This document shows positions 35,861 through 44,401 of a DNA stretch of 64,000 bases, in pieces; position 1 is the first letter of the stretch; every line of letters starts with the position of its first letter. The stretch is from positions 498,001 through 562,000 of the forward strand of contig NW_026971149.1 in NCBI RefSeq assembly GCF_963678635.1, read 5' to 3'. The translations under genes and the position numbers were made by a program. Source of the DNA: Symsagittifera roscoffensis. Taxonomy: Eukaryota > Xenacoelomorpha > Acoela > Convolutidae. The notes beneath the pieces are model-generated. The model was not told the origin of the DNA. It saw only the letters and a list, made by a program, of their open reading frames with translations, and did no database searches.

Positions 35861-36039
35861 AAAATTACTAGATGCAAAAAACATTAAATTACAAAACACA
35901 AAACAATAACCAATTTATTTACAAATCAAAGAGCTGTCGAGCAGCTGAAGAAGTTTGCAAGTTCTCAATGGATCGCAAAGCTGGTCTTGCCTCCAACACT
36001 GGTGGTTCGCTGACTGGAGTTCTTGGCTCAGAGAACCCC

Positions 36040-36390
36040 TTATCCTCTTCCATGGTAATTGGGTTGTCCACAGATCCCTCTTTCCAAGGAAAGAGAAAAT
36101 TGTCGAATGGTTGAGCCAGGAATTTCAGGGTTGTTCATTCCCACATGCTCAGACACTTCCTCCATCATTTGCATGGTTCCAAGTTGGTTCTCTTTGATAG
36201 GAACTTGCATCATATGATGCTCGCTCAAATCTCTTCGCATCACTTCCACCATGTGCCAGACTTAGATTGGGATGTCCATTCGAGCCAGAAAAACTCCAGA
36301 GACTGTTTATCGAACTTGGATTTGTAATAGATCAGGTGAAAATTCTACAGAGTACATAAGGTTGCTGTTTTGCACTGAGAAGATCATTTT
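36040..36390 (-). pseudogene. Small minus-strand transposon gene, copy 1, broken
   Basis: Counterpart of the intact gene at 38038-38355. It keeps the start MIFSVQN, VWHMVEVMRRDLSEHH and EHVGMNNPE but has in-frame stops, for example within the QVR*TVSG phrase and again before VWHMVE. It is preceded by its own CCAAT cluster at 36578-36713. Confidence 0.6.
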
Positions 36391-36574
36391 GTGCAATAAG
36401 ATGACTAAAATAGCAAAAACAAGAAAGAACTGAGAGAAGGGGGAACATTACAAAAAATAAATTGAAATTAGGGTGTTTAGAGCTGAGAGAGGAGGTAGTG
36501 GATAGTTATTTAGTTGAAAATGAAATGATTTTAAATTAGGAGGGAGGGATATCTTCAACAGGAATGTGTAGGTT

Positions 36575-36715
36575 CAACCAATCACAATGGATTTTCCTGA
36601 TTTGGATTGTAGTCGTGTCCAATCAGATTTTAGTTTCCTTTTATGGGATTCTAGGATAAAAGTCGAGTCCAATCGGAAACAAATTTCCATTTTGGGTAAT
36701 GTCGTTTCCAATCAC
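36575..36715. promoter_or_regulatory. CCAAT-motif cluster upstream of the copy 1 gene
   Basis: CCAATC at 36578, 36619, 36669 and 36708, spaced about 40-50 bp. The minus-strand gene starts about 190 bp away. Confidence 0.55.
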
Positions 36716-36889
36716 AAAAATGTTCATTTTTGTTCAAGTTGTCGTATCCAAAAATATACACAAAAGCAATTGCAAAAATAAATGACCAAAAATTGTTTGA
36801 AGTAAAAATAAGAAATATTGACGATATAAGTAACAAAAGAAGGAAAATTTATAAAAGTAGCATCTCTACAATTTTTTCATTTTTGATCA

Positions 36890-37051
36890 GGAGGTTGCGT
36901 CCACTCGGATTCTTGGATCAGCTTTTTTGGATAGGAATCGAAATGTTCAAAACTCAAAGTATGAGACTGTTTTGTTGAAAATTGTTGATTGTTTTATTGA
37001 TGGTTATGGTGCCGTAAATAGTGAGCGTATCAAATTTTCTTTTAATAATTG
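36890..37051 (+). pseudogene. C-terminal remnant of the small plus-strand gene, copy 2
   Basis: Encodes LGSAFLDRNRNVQNSKYET and DCFIDGYGAVNSER before a stop, matching the end of 34560-35151. The N-terminal part is absent. TATAAAA at 36850-36856 lies just upstream in the duplicated block. Confidence 0.55.
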
Positions 37052-37119
37052 AATATTTGTTTATAAAAATCTTTTCAAAATTGTTTTTATTTCAAATCAA
37101 AACTTTTCTCATCGAATAA

Positions 37120-37720
37120 CTTTGTAATTTTCAACACGTGTGCAAAAAATAACTCAGAATTTTTTCGCAAGATGCAAATTTTGGTTTGATTTTTCAACAC
37201 ATTTGCAAAAATTTAATTAAACTTTTTTACAAGATGCAAAAATTGTTTTGGTTTTTTCAACAAGTGTGCAAAAATTGTCATAAAATTTTTTGTTTTAGAT
37301 GCAACTTTTTTCGTGATTTTTTTAAAAACAAATGCAAAAAATAACTTCTTTTTTGTATGCATATGTGAAAACTGTACAATTTCATTGTAAAAAACTTGTT
37401 AAAATAATGCTAACATTTTTTCATAATTGCTGACTTTGAGTGCTATTCCCTATCTTAATACATTGTTTTTCCAATGTTTTTTCTACCAATATAGTGTAAG
37501 AAAATCCTCCATCAGTTTTCTTTAAAATGCGAAAATATTTCTTGAAGTTTTTCTTAATTTGCGAGTTTTTGTTTGACTTTTTTAACAAGTGTGCAAAAAA
37601 ATTATGAAAATTTTTGCATGATGCAAAAATTATTGTGAAGTTTTTAACATGCTTGCAAAAATTGGTTTAATATTTTTTGTTATCTTTCTAACAAAATTCT
37701 AAAAAAGTATTTATCAGATG
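37120..37720. repeat. Degenerate TGCAAAAA tandem repeats
   Basis: Units of about 60-70 bp: TTTTCAACA(A/C)GTGTGCAAAAA then AAGATGCAAA..TT, repeated at least six times with drift. No coding sense. Confidence 0.65.
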
Positions 37721-38037
37721 CATAATTAGTTTCTTTTTTAACAAAGTTTTACCATTGAAATATCCTTATAAACTTTCCTATGATCTTTTTGTTCCTATCT
37801 CTTGAAAATAAATTTAGTAGGTGCAAGGAAATTAAATTACAAAACACAAGACAGTAAGCAATTTATTTACAAATCAAAGAGCTGTCGAGCAGCTGAGTTC
37901 TCAAAACTTTGCAAGTTCTGAATGGAGCGCAAAGCTAGTCTTGCCTCCATCACTGGTGGTTCGCTGACTGGAGTTCTTGGCTCAGAAAACCCCTAATCTT
38001 CTTCGATGGTAATTGGGTTGTCCACAGATCCCTCTTC

Positions 38038-38355
38038 TCAAGGAAAGAGGAAATCGTGGAATGGCTGAGCCACAAATCTAGAGTCAGGAGTTTCGGGGTT
38101 GTTCATTCCCACATGCTCTGCTACTTCCTCCATTATTTGCATTTCTCCAAGTTGATTCTCTGTAGGGAGTACCTGTGTCGTATGATGTTCGTTGAAATCC
38201 CTGCGCATCACTTCCACCATGTGCCAGACTTGGATTGGGATGTCCATTGGTGCCAGAAAAACTCCACAAACTGTTTCTCGCACTTGGATTTGTACTAAAT
38301 CAGCTGAAAACTCCAGCGAGAACAGAAGGTTGTCGTTTTGTACTGAGAAGATCAT
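38038..38355 (-). CDS. Small transposon protein, intact copy 2
   Basis: 105 codons from ATG (MIFSVQNDNLLFSLEFSAD). A predicted strand-rich start, LVQIQVRETVCGVFLAPMD, is followed by IPIQVWHMVEVMRRDFNEHH, a helix. The strand-strand-helix order recalls one PC4-like domain, but this is weak. The tail is acidic (MQIMEEVAEHVGMNNPE). It is duplicated as the broken copy at 36040-36390. A CCAAT cluster lies 115-310 bp upstream. Confidence 0.5.
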   Translation of the reverse strand: MIFSVQNDNLLFSLEFSADLVQIQVRETVCGVFLAPMDIPIQVWHMVEVMRRDFNEHHTTQVLPTENQLGEMQIMEEVAEHVGMNNPETPDSRFVAQPFHDFLFP

Positions 38356-38474
38356 TTTGGGCAATAAGTTGAGTTAAAGAGTAAAAACAAGAAAGAGCTG
38401 AGAGAGGGGTAGTCGACGGTAGTTAAGTTGAAAATTAGTTGAGAGAGAGAGGGGTACCTTCAACTGGAATGTGT

Positions 38475-38660
38475 GGGTTAACCAATCATTATGGATTTTC
38501 CTTATTTGGATTGTAGTCGTGTGCAATCATATTTTAGTTTCCTTTTATGGAATTCTTATAGAAAACTCGTGTCCAATTGGAAACAAAGCTCCATTTTATA
38601 CATTGTCGTTTCCAATCACAAAAAGTTCATTTTTGTTCAAGTTGTCGTATGCAATCAGAC
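38475..38660. promoter_or_regulatory. CCAAT-motif cluster upstream of the copy 2 gene
   Basis: CCAATCA at 38479, CCAATTGG at 38574, CCAATCACAAAAA near 38613, and degraded GCAATCA versions at about 38522 and 38650. Positions correspond to the copy 1 cluster. Confidence 0.5.
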
Positions 38661-38825
38661 AAAGATTTACCTTTTAAGGACTTAATCTTCCAAATAAGTA
38701 AAAATATACACAAAAGCAATCGCAAAAATAAATGACCAAAAGTTGTTTGCTGTAAAAATAAGAAATATTGCCGATAAAAGTAACTATAGAAGAAAAACTA
38801 ATAAAAGTAGCATCTCTGCAAGTCT

Positions 38826-39500
38826 TCTCATGAAATTATCTGAATTTTTTGTATATATTTGATGAGAAATTGCTGATTTTTAAGCAGATAGTCAAGTTCT
38901 TTGATTTTGATGTAGATTTGAGACAATAACTCAAAGCTGATAAATTTTTCAAAGCAAATCTCTGGAAATCTGATACCAAATCTGATCATGAAAGATTGTG
39001 TACTTTGAAAGTCTTTAAAAAAATGGAGGAATAAAGAATTTTGCTGGGGAGTTTTAACAGATTTGGGAGTTGGATATGGAAAAAAAAACTTTTTGAAATA
39101 TTAACGTACGACTTTTTTTTAGTTCAAATTTTCTAAAATAATTAAAATTTCTTTTCTAGTCAAGTGTAACTCAGCAGTAAGTTTATAGCTTTGATACGCA
39201 ATCTGTGGATCAAAAATAAACTCTTTGATTAAGTAAGTTTCCCTAAAGAGACCTTTACTTAGTCAAAGAACTCTATTTTGGACAACATAAACGTCCAAAA
39301 AATTGTGAAAAAAGTAAGAGTCTACATCTATTTCATCAAAAAGGAAATCACAGGGAATATTTTCTTTTTTCTTCTAGAGTAATTCGAGGAAGTTCAAATG
39401 CTTTTTAATTGACAATCTTCAAAAATGAATATTTTGGATCCAAAGTTATGTCTAGAAACTCCTTAGTTCTGATTGGTTGAAAATTTTTCTGGAAATTTCT
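38826..39500. other. AT-rich upstream region with hairpin
   Basis: No gene. It holds the 39209-39281 inverted repeat and a TCTGATTGG (CCAATCAGA on the minus strand) at 39468-39476. Confidence 0.5.
39209..39281. repeat. Long imperfect inverted repeat
   Basis: CAAAAATAAACTCTTTGATT AAGTAAG on the left pairs with CTTTACTTAGTCAAAGAACT CTATTTTGG on the right around a CCCTAAAG-type loop. It could fold into a stem of about 30 bp with several mismatches. Confidence 0.65.
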
Positions 39501-39516
39501 AGAACTTTTAAAGGAA

Positions 39517-39584
39517 TGACGTCATTACCATAAAAGGAAAATTACGTGGGTGGTGACGTCACTTCTATTCAAAGAATGACGTCA
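39517..39584. promoter_or_regulatory. Three perfect CRE sites (TGACGTCA)
   Basis: TGACGTCA at 39517-39524, 39554-39561 and 39577-39584, about 220-290 bp before the zinc-finger ATG. The outer two share AATGACGTCATTACC. CREs bind CREB/ATF bZIP factors, so this looks like the promoter of the zinc-finger and polymerase region. Confidence 0.7.
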
Positions 39585-39804
39585 TTACCTTAAAATGATA
39601 ATTGCGTAGGCATCACTGTTAGTATGAATTCGCTTATTTTATTGCGTTAAATCATTCATTTTGTTTGCCAACCAGAAACAGTCAATTGAATTTTACTTCA
39701 AATTTTACATTTCGTTACTTCACGAAAAGTGAGTATTTTTATTCAGTTGGTACTTCAAGTTTTTAATTTTGGAACATTTCTAAAGTCCCAATTATTTTTA
39801 GATA

Positions 39805-40164
39805 ATGCCTGCCCTTAACCAAAACCAGAAAATTAAGTGTGAGGACTGTGCGCAGAAATACTGGAGAGCTGATGCTGCGAGACATCGAAAAAGATGCGAA
39901 AAACAAAAGGAACATAAGTGTCCAAACTGTCATTTTTGTACAAAGAGCAAAGAGGAGATGGGTTATCTTGTTGCGAAGAAGCATGCTCAACCAAGTTCAA
40001 AGCAATCGACAGTTTGCCCTTCTTGTGAACAAGAGTTCCCAAGTTACTACTCTCTCCAACAACATCAGAGAAAGGAACATGGAGCAAAACAACGGAAACC
40101 CAGTGACACTGTAGCGGACTTGAACAAGATTGTGGAGGAAGAAGGGGAAAATGGTGAAAAATAA
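39805..40164 (+). CDS. Three-finger C2H2 zinc-finger protein, transposon-encoded
   Basis: 119 codons from ATG, intact. Fingers: CEDCAQKYWRADAARHRKRC (C2HC, residues about 12-31), CPNCHFCTKSKEEMGYLVAKKH (about 39-60) and CPSCEQEFPSYYSLQQHQRKEH (about 72-93). The tail is acidic (EEEGENGEK). It is paralogous to 31829-32104. It lies 81 bp before polB on the same strand and may be an N-terminal partner or a product of the same transcript. TTATTTTTAG directly before ATAATG could be a 3' splice site with an upstream untranslated exon. A further CPSCDTFF finger occurs inside polB. Confidence 0.75.
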   Translation: MPALNQNQKIKCEDCAQKYWRADAARHRKRCEKQKEHKCPNCHFCTKSKEEMGYLVAKKHAQPSSKQSTVCPSCEQEFPSYYSLQQHQRKEHGAKQRKPSDTVADLNKIVEEEGENGEK

Positions 40165-40244
40165 AGGAGGAACTTAGTGCCTGTTAACATTTTCTGGTGG
40201 ATACGAAGACGGAAAATGGGAGACATAAGGTATTTAACTTCCAA

Positions 40245-43200
40245 ATGTCCAAGTTAGATACTAAAATAATTAACGAGAAGCTTCAAGAAGTCTTCAACAA
40301 GCTAAATTCTGCCGCTAAAATCAACATTGCTCTGGGTTTTGTTCTTTGAAACATTGAGACTGGTGAATATCGATATTTCTACGCCCATGAAAACAATACT
40401 TTATTTGAAAAATCTCATTTGCTTTGTACTAAAGCAGACTTGATAACAATACAAGAAAAAGTGGACAAATTTGATATTGTGGAGCAATGTACCCAAGAAC
40501 GCCAGAACACAAAATGGAGATTCAAGTTGATTACTAACGTTACAATTTTTGCTGCTTTGCTGAAAAACATTCCAATGGGATGTCCGGACTCTGTCTTACC
40601 CGAACCTCTACTGAAGAACCATTCTATTAACTGTTTTTTATCTAACAAAGACAAGGAACCTTACAAAGATCATTTGTGTATTTTCAGCGCATTGGCAATG
40701 CGCATGAACGGACACAAAGATGGCGACTCTCATACTTCCAGATACTTAACAGATTTTATATCAAAATCTGGTTATGATCCTAACATTTTTCGTGGAGTTT
40801 TTGTAGAAGAATTACCTGTTGTCGAGGAAATTGTGCCAAGAAACATTTTCATATACGATTTCGATATCCAAGAAGGAGAATATGTAGAAGAACTAGCTCG
40901 AGAAGTATCGGAATATTCAATAAAACAGTTAAACTACTGAGATTTAACAATCATATCACTCATACAAATGATATAGACAGTTTCTTCAAGTGCTTTCGAT
41001 GCCCTAGCTGCGACACCTTTTTCCACAATTCAGACCACTTCAATCAGCATCTCCTCTCAAGATATTTCAAGATATCCAAATATTTCAAGATATTGAAAGA
41101 GCTGTCAATGAAAGAATGAAAAAGATCTTTGATCAGCTGAACCAACGTGGTAAAATTTTTTCAAGTAATAACTTCGAGTAAGAAGACGAATGCATTGAAG
41201 ATTCGGAAGAAGCAGATATGTCAACACAATTCTTGCGAATTCAGAAAAATCAACTCATTGATTTGAAACGACATCTGGAGAGATATATAAATACTTTACC
41301 TGTTTTTGGTTTTAACAGCGGCAGATATGATTTGAATTTGATCAGGTCATACTTAATTCCTTATTTAATTCGAGATAAAGAACAAAAAAGCAAATGACTT
41401 TATATCTTTCAAGTTTGGAGATGTACAACTTCTCGACATAATGAAGTTTCTGGGAGGAACAACTACTTTGGACTCCTTTCTCAAAGCCTATAAAGCTAGC
41501 GAAACGAAAAGATTCTTTCCCTATGAGTGGTTTGATAACCCAGACAAACTTAACTTTCCTGAATTGCCACCATATGAAGCCTTTTTCAAAAAACTTAGAA
41601 ACAACAATCCTCTAGAAAAAGACTTCATTGATTATGAGAAGCTTAGAAAAAGTGGATTTGACGAACAACAGGCACTGAAAAAGCTTCAAATTAAGACTGT
41701 TCCTCCATCTGGTTTGGATAATTACAATTACTTACAAGAGACTTGGAAGAAAAATGGAATGACAGTGTTCAAAGACTTTTTGAAGTGGTACAACAACAAG
41801 AATGTAGTTCCAACCCTGGAGGCAATGCAAAAAATGATTCAGTTTTATCATAACAAGGGGATAGATATGTTGAAACTTGGATGCACACTTCCAAATCTAG
41901 CAAACATATGTCTACACAAATCTACAAATTACAAGTTTTACCCATTTTGCGAAAGTGATAAAGACTTGTGTGAAAAAACTAGAGACGACATGACTGGTGG
42001 ACCTTCCCTTGTTTTCACTCGAAAAGCTGTAGTTGAGCTGTAGTTGATGAAACATACATCAGAAATTCATCAAATGTTGGAATTGATGCAAGCCAGCTTT
42101 ACCCTTTCTCAATGTGTCAAGATATGCCAACAGGTCTGTACACGAGATGTGAGTTTGATAATCGAACTCGCAACTTTGAGAATGTGGTCATGTCTTTTCA
42201 TCAAGAATCAAGACCAGAATGTAAAATTGAGCGCTTTTTTATTTCTGGAAAACAGAAAAATAATCGACTGTTTTAATGTTGAAGGTTACTGCGATCACTG
42301 TAAAACAGTATTCGAAGCAATGGGATGTTACTACCACTTCTGTTCCTTTCAAGAAGCTCGTCCTTCCTTAACAGAACAGGATATTGAGCGAGGAAACAAG
42401 AAGAGAGACATGGATGATATGCGACGAGAATACATTAAAGAGAAAGTATACAAAGTGGAACAAATGTGGGAGTGTGACTGGTGGGAAAGTTTCAAAACCA
42501 ATGACAAGATCAAAAATCAATTCAGAACCCCATTTTCCTATAAAAGACCTCTTTCTACAGACTCCCTTCTAGCAAAAAAAAAGATGAATCTCTTTTTGGC
42601 TACGTTCAGTGCGACTCAGTTGTTCCAGATGAGCTAAAATGAAAATTTGCCATTTTTCCTCCAATTTTCAAAAACACTGAGGTTGGAAGAAACGATATTG
42701 GAGACTACATGAAAAACTATGCAATCGAGAACGAAATGTTAAAGCATCCTCAGAGAATGCTGTTATCTAGTTTCAAGCTAGAAAATGGAACAGTAATAAC
42801 TCTTCTGTTCAACTTTTATGTGGAACTTGGATTGCAGTGCACCAAAATTCACCGTTTTGTTCAATATTCTCCTCGCAAATGCTTTAATAATTTCGTTCAG
42901 TCAGTGGTTGATGCTAGAAGAGAAGGAGATGAAACCCTTTGTCAGGAGTTGTAGCAGAAACAATGAAACTTTTGGGTAATTCCTCATAGGGATATCAGAT
43001 CATGGATAGATCCAGGCATACAATCACAAAATATCTGAACGATGAAAAAACTCACAAGGCAATCAATGAGCCATTGTTCAAAAGATTGAATAGAGTTGAA
43101 AGAGACTTGTATGAGGTGGAGTTGTTGAAATCAACCATTGAACACAGAGAACCAATCATCGTTGGATTTTTCATACTGCAATATGCAAAAGTGAGAATGT

Positions 43201-43779
43201 TGGAACTGTACTATAACTTCTTTGACAAGATCTGTGATGTGAATAAATTTGAAACTTGGAGATGGACACAGACTCACGTTACTTGGCACTTGCCGAAGAA
43301 AATTTATACGACTGTATCAAACCAGATAAGAGAGCTGCTTGGGAAAAAATGAGGGAAAGTGACTGCAGAGACTCTTTCAAGGCGGATGCAAAATCTAATT
43401 TATTCCCTCGAACGTGTTGCAGTACGCATTTAAAGCATGATAAGCGGGAGCCGGGACTTTTAAAGAAGAATTTAGATGTTCAGAAATGCTATGTTTGTGT
43501 AGCAAGACATATTGCTGCTATGACAACAAGTCCGATAAGTTCAAATTTAGCAGTAAAGGGTTAAATAAACGGGTTCTGGAAGATTTTGGAAACGGTCCCA
43601 TGTTAAAAAACAGGAGAGGGCTTGATGAAGCAATTAATCTTATATCTACTAACAGGGGATTCAGAACTATACATCATATGGTTGCTAGATATGAACAGAC
43701 AAAGAAAGGACTAAGCTATTTTAATCCAAAAAGACAAGTACAAGATGATGAAATTCATACAAACTCATTGAACCTATAA
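40245..43779 (+). pseudogene. polB: Protein-primed family B DNA polymerase, multiply broken
   Basis: About 3.5 kb with frames switching at least six times and several stops. In order: an N-terminal region (TGA near 40347), a C2H2-like CPSCDTFFHNSDHFNQH, an exonuclease-type FNSGRYDLNLI, the DIMKFLGGTTTLDSF region, polymerase motif A as GIDASQLYPFSM, an inserted segment with YCDHCK and QMWECDWWESF resembling a small endonuclease-like module, motif B as KLLGNSS with TAG where Tyr is expected, then motif C as MDTDSRYLALAEE. The C-terminus includes RGFRTIHHMVARYEQTKKG. The motif A, B, C order and catalytic Asp residues identify a family B polymerase; gene length and flanking TIRs favour the protein-primed type. 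The product cannot be active from this copy. Confidence 0.85.
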
Positions 43780-43909
43780 GAACTGATCTGGTGTAGTAAA
43801 ATTATTGATGATGTCGTGTGTTGGTTTTATGATATTAAAATGTACAATGTTGCGGTAAACTTGTTATACAGTGCAGTGATTTTTTTTGTAATTTAGTTTT
43901 TTTCTCAAA

Positions 43910-44395
43910 AAATTTGATTTTTTCGAAGTCTCTGCAGTTTCAGCATTGTTTCAATTAGATAAAAAGTAAGATTATCGTTTCAATTAGATAGAAAGTAAGA
44001 TTAATTAATAAATTAGGTCAAATAATAGCTAACCTTATCGTGTTTTGAAGTTTTTTTGAAATTTTTTCATAAAAATTTACCCAATATCAAAAACTGATTA
44101 AAAGTCTTTCATTACACAACCTACGCGTAATTAACCTTTGATATTCACAAACTAATTAACACGCGCCAACATTTTTGCGGAAAAATTAGACAAAAAGCAA
44201 AAAATTACGTTTTTCTTTCCTTTATCTTACCATCACATAAACCACAAAACCTTACCATCGGTATTCCCTATCTTAATACATTGTAGACATTATACCCAAT
44301 CTTAATACACAGCATGGCGGACCGGAAATCGATAAGGTATCTTAATCCATGGGGTCCGCCATGCACCCACCTGATCAGCCTCAACATCTACTACT
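43910..44395 (-). repeat. Right terminal inverted repeat
   Basis: Reverse complement matches 28744-29248. The outermost bases on the minus strand are AGTAGTAGATGTTGAGG; the left end has CGTGGTAGATG, so the left tip has drifted. A 34-bp piece (TTTCAATTAGATA(A/G)AAAGTAAGATTA) is doubled at 43949-44015, only in this copy. Confidence 0.88.
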
Positions 44396-44401
44396 TATCA
44401 C
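44396..44401 (+). repeat. Target-site duplication TATCAC, right
   Basis: Matches 28738-28743. Right after it (44405) the satellite resumes at a different point of the monomer (TAATAACTTCAAAG), so there was a deletion or rearrangement after insertion. Confidence 0.75.

Larger units (their letters stand above)
35005..36875. repeat. Tandem duplication inside the transposon, copy 1 (period about 1.90-1.95 kb)
   Basis: Order: C-terminal part of the plus-strand gene, AT-rich spacer with TGCAAAAA repeats, minus-strand small gene, CCAAT cluster, then the AAAATATACACAAAAGCAA block. The same order restarts at about 36885. Anchors give offsets of 1,901 (GATGGTTATGG), 1,948 (AGCTGTCGAGCAGCTG) and 1,950 (AAAATATACAC). 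Confidence 0.8.
36885..38825. repeat. Tandem duplication inside the transposon, copy 2
   Basis: Second copy of 35005-36875 with the same order of parts. The copies differ by many substitutions and small indels, so the duplication is older than the last satellite duplications. Confidence 0.8.
28744..44395. mobile_element. Polinton/Maverick-like DNA transposon with protein-primed PolB
   Basis: 15,652 bp inserted in the satellite. Terminal inverted repeats of about 490-505 bp, a 6-bp duplication (TATCAC), size, an AGTAGTAG-type right end and a protein-primed type B DNA polymerase all fit Polintons (Mavericks), which replicate through their own polymerase. Genes seen: C2H2 zinc fingers (31829-32104 minus, 39805-40164 plus), PC4-like protein (33817-34356 minus), small genes (34560-35151 plus; 36040-36390 and 38038-38355 minus) and polB (40245-43779 plus). 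No integrase, packaging ATPase, cysteine protease or capsid gene was recognised. They may be lost or decayed, or this may be a different class of polB element. Confidence 0.8.
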
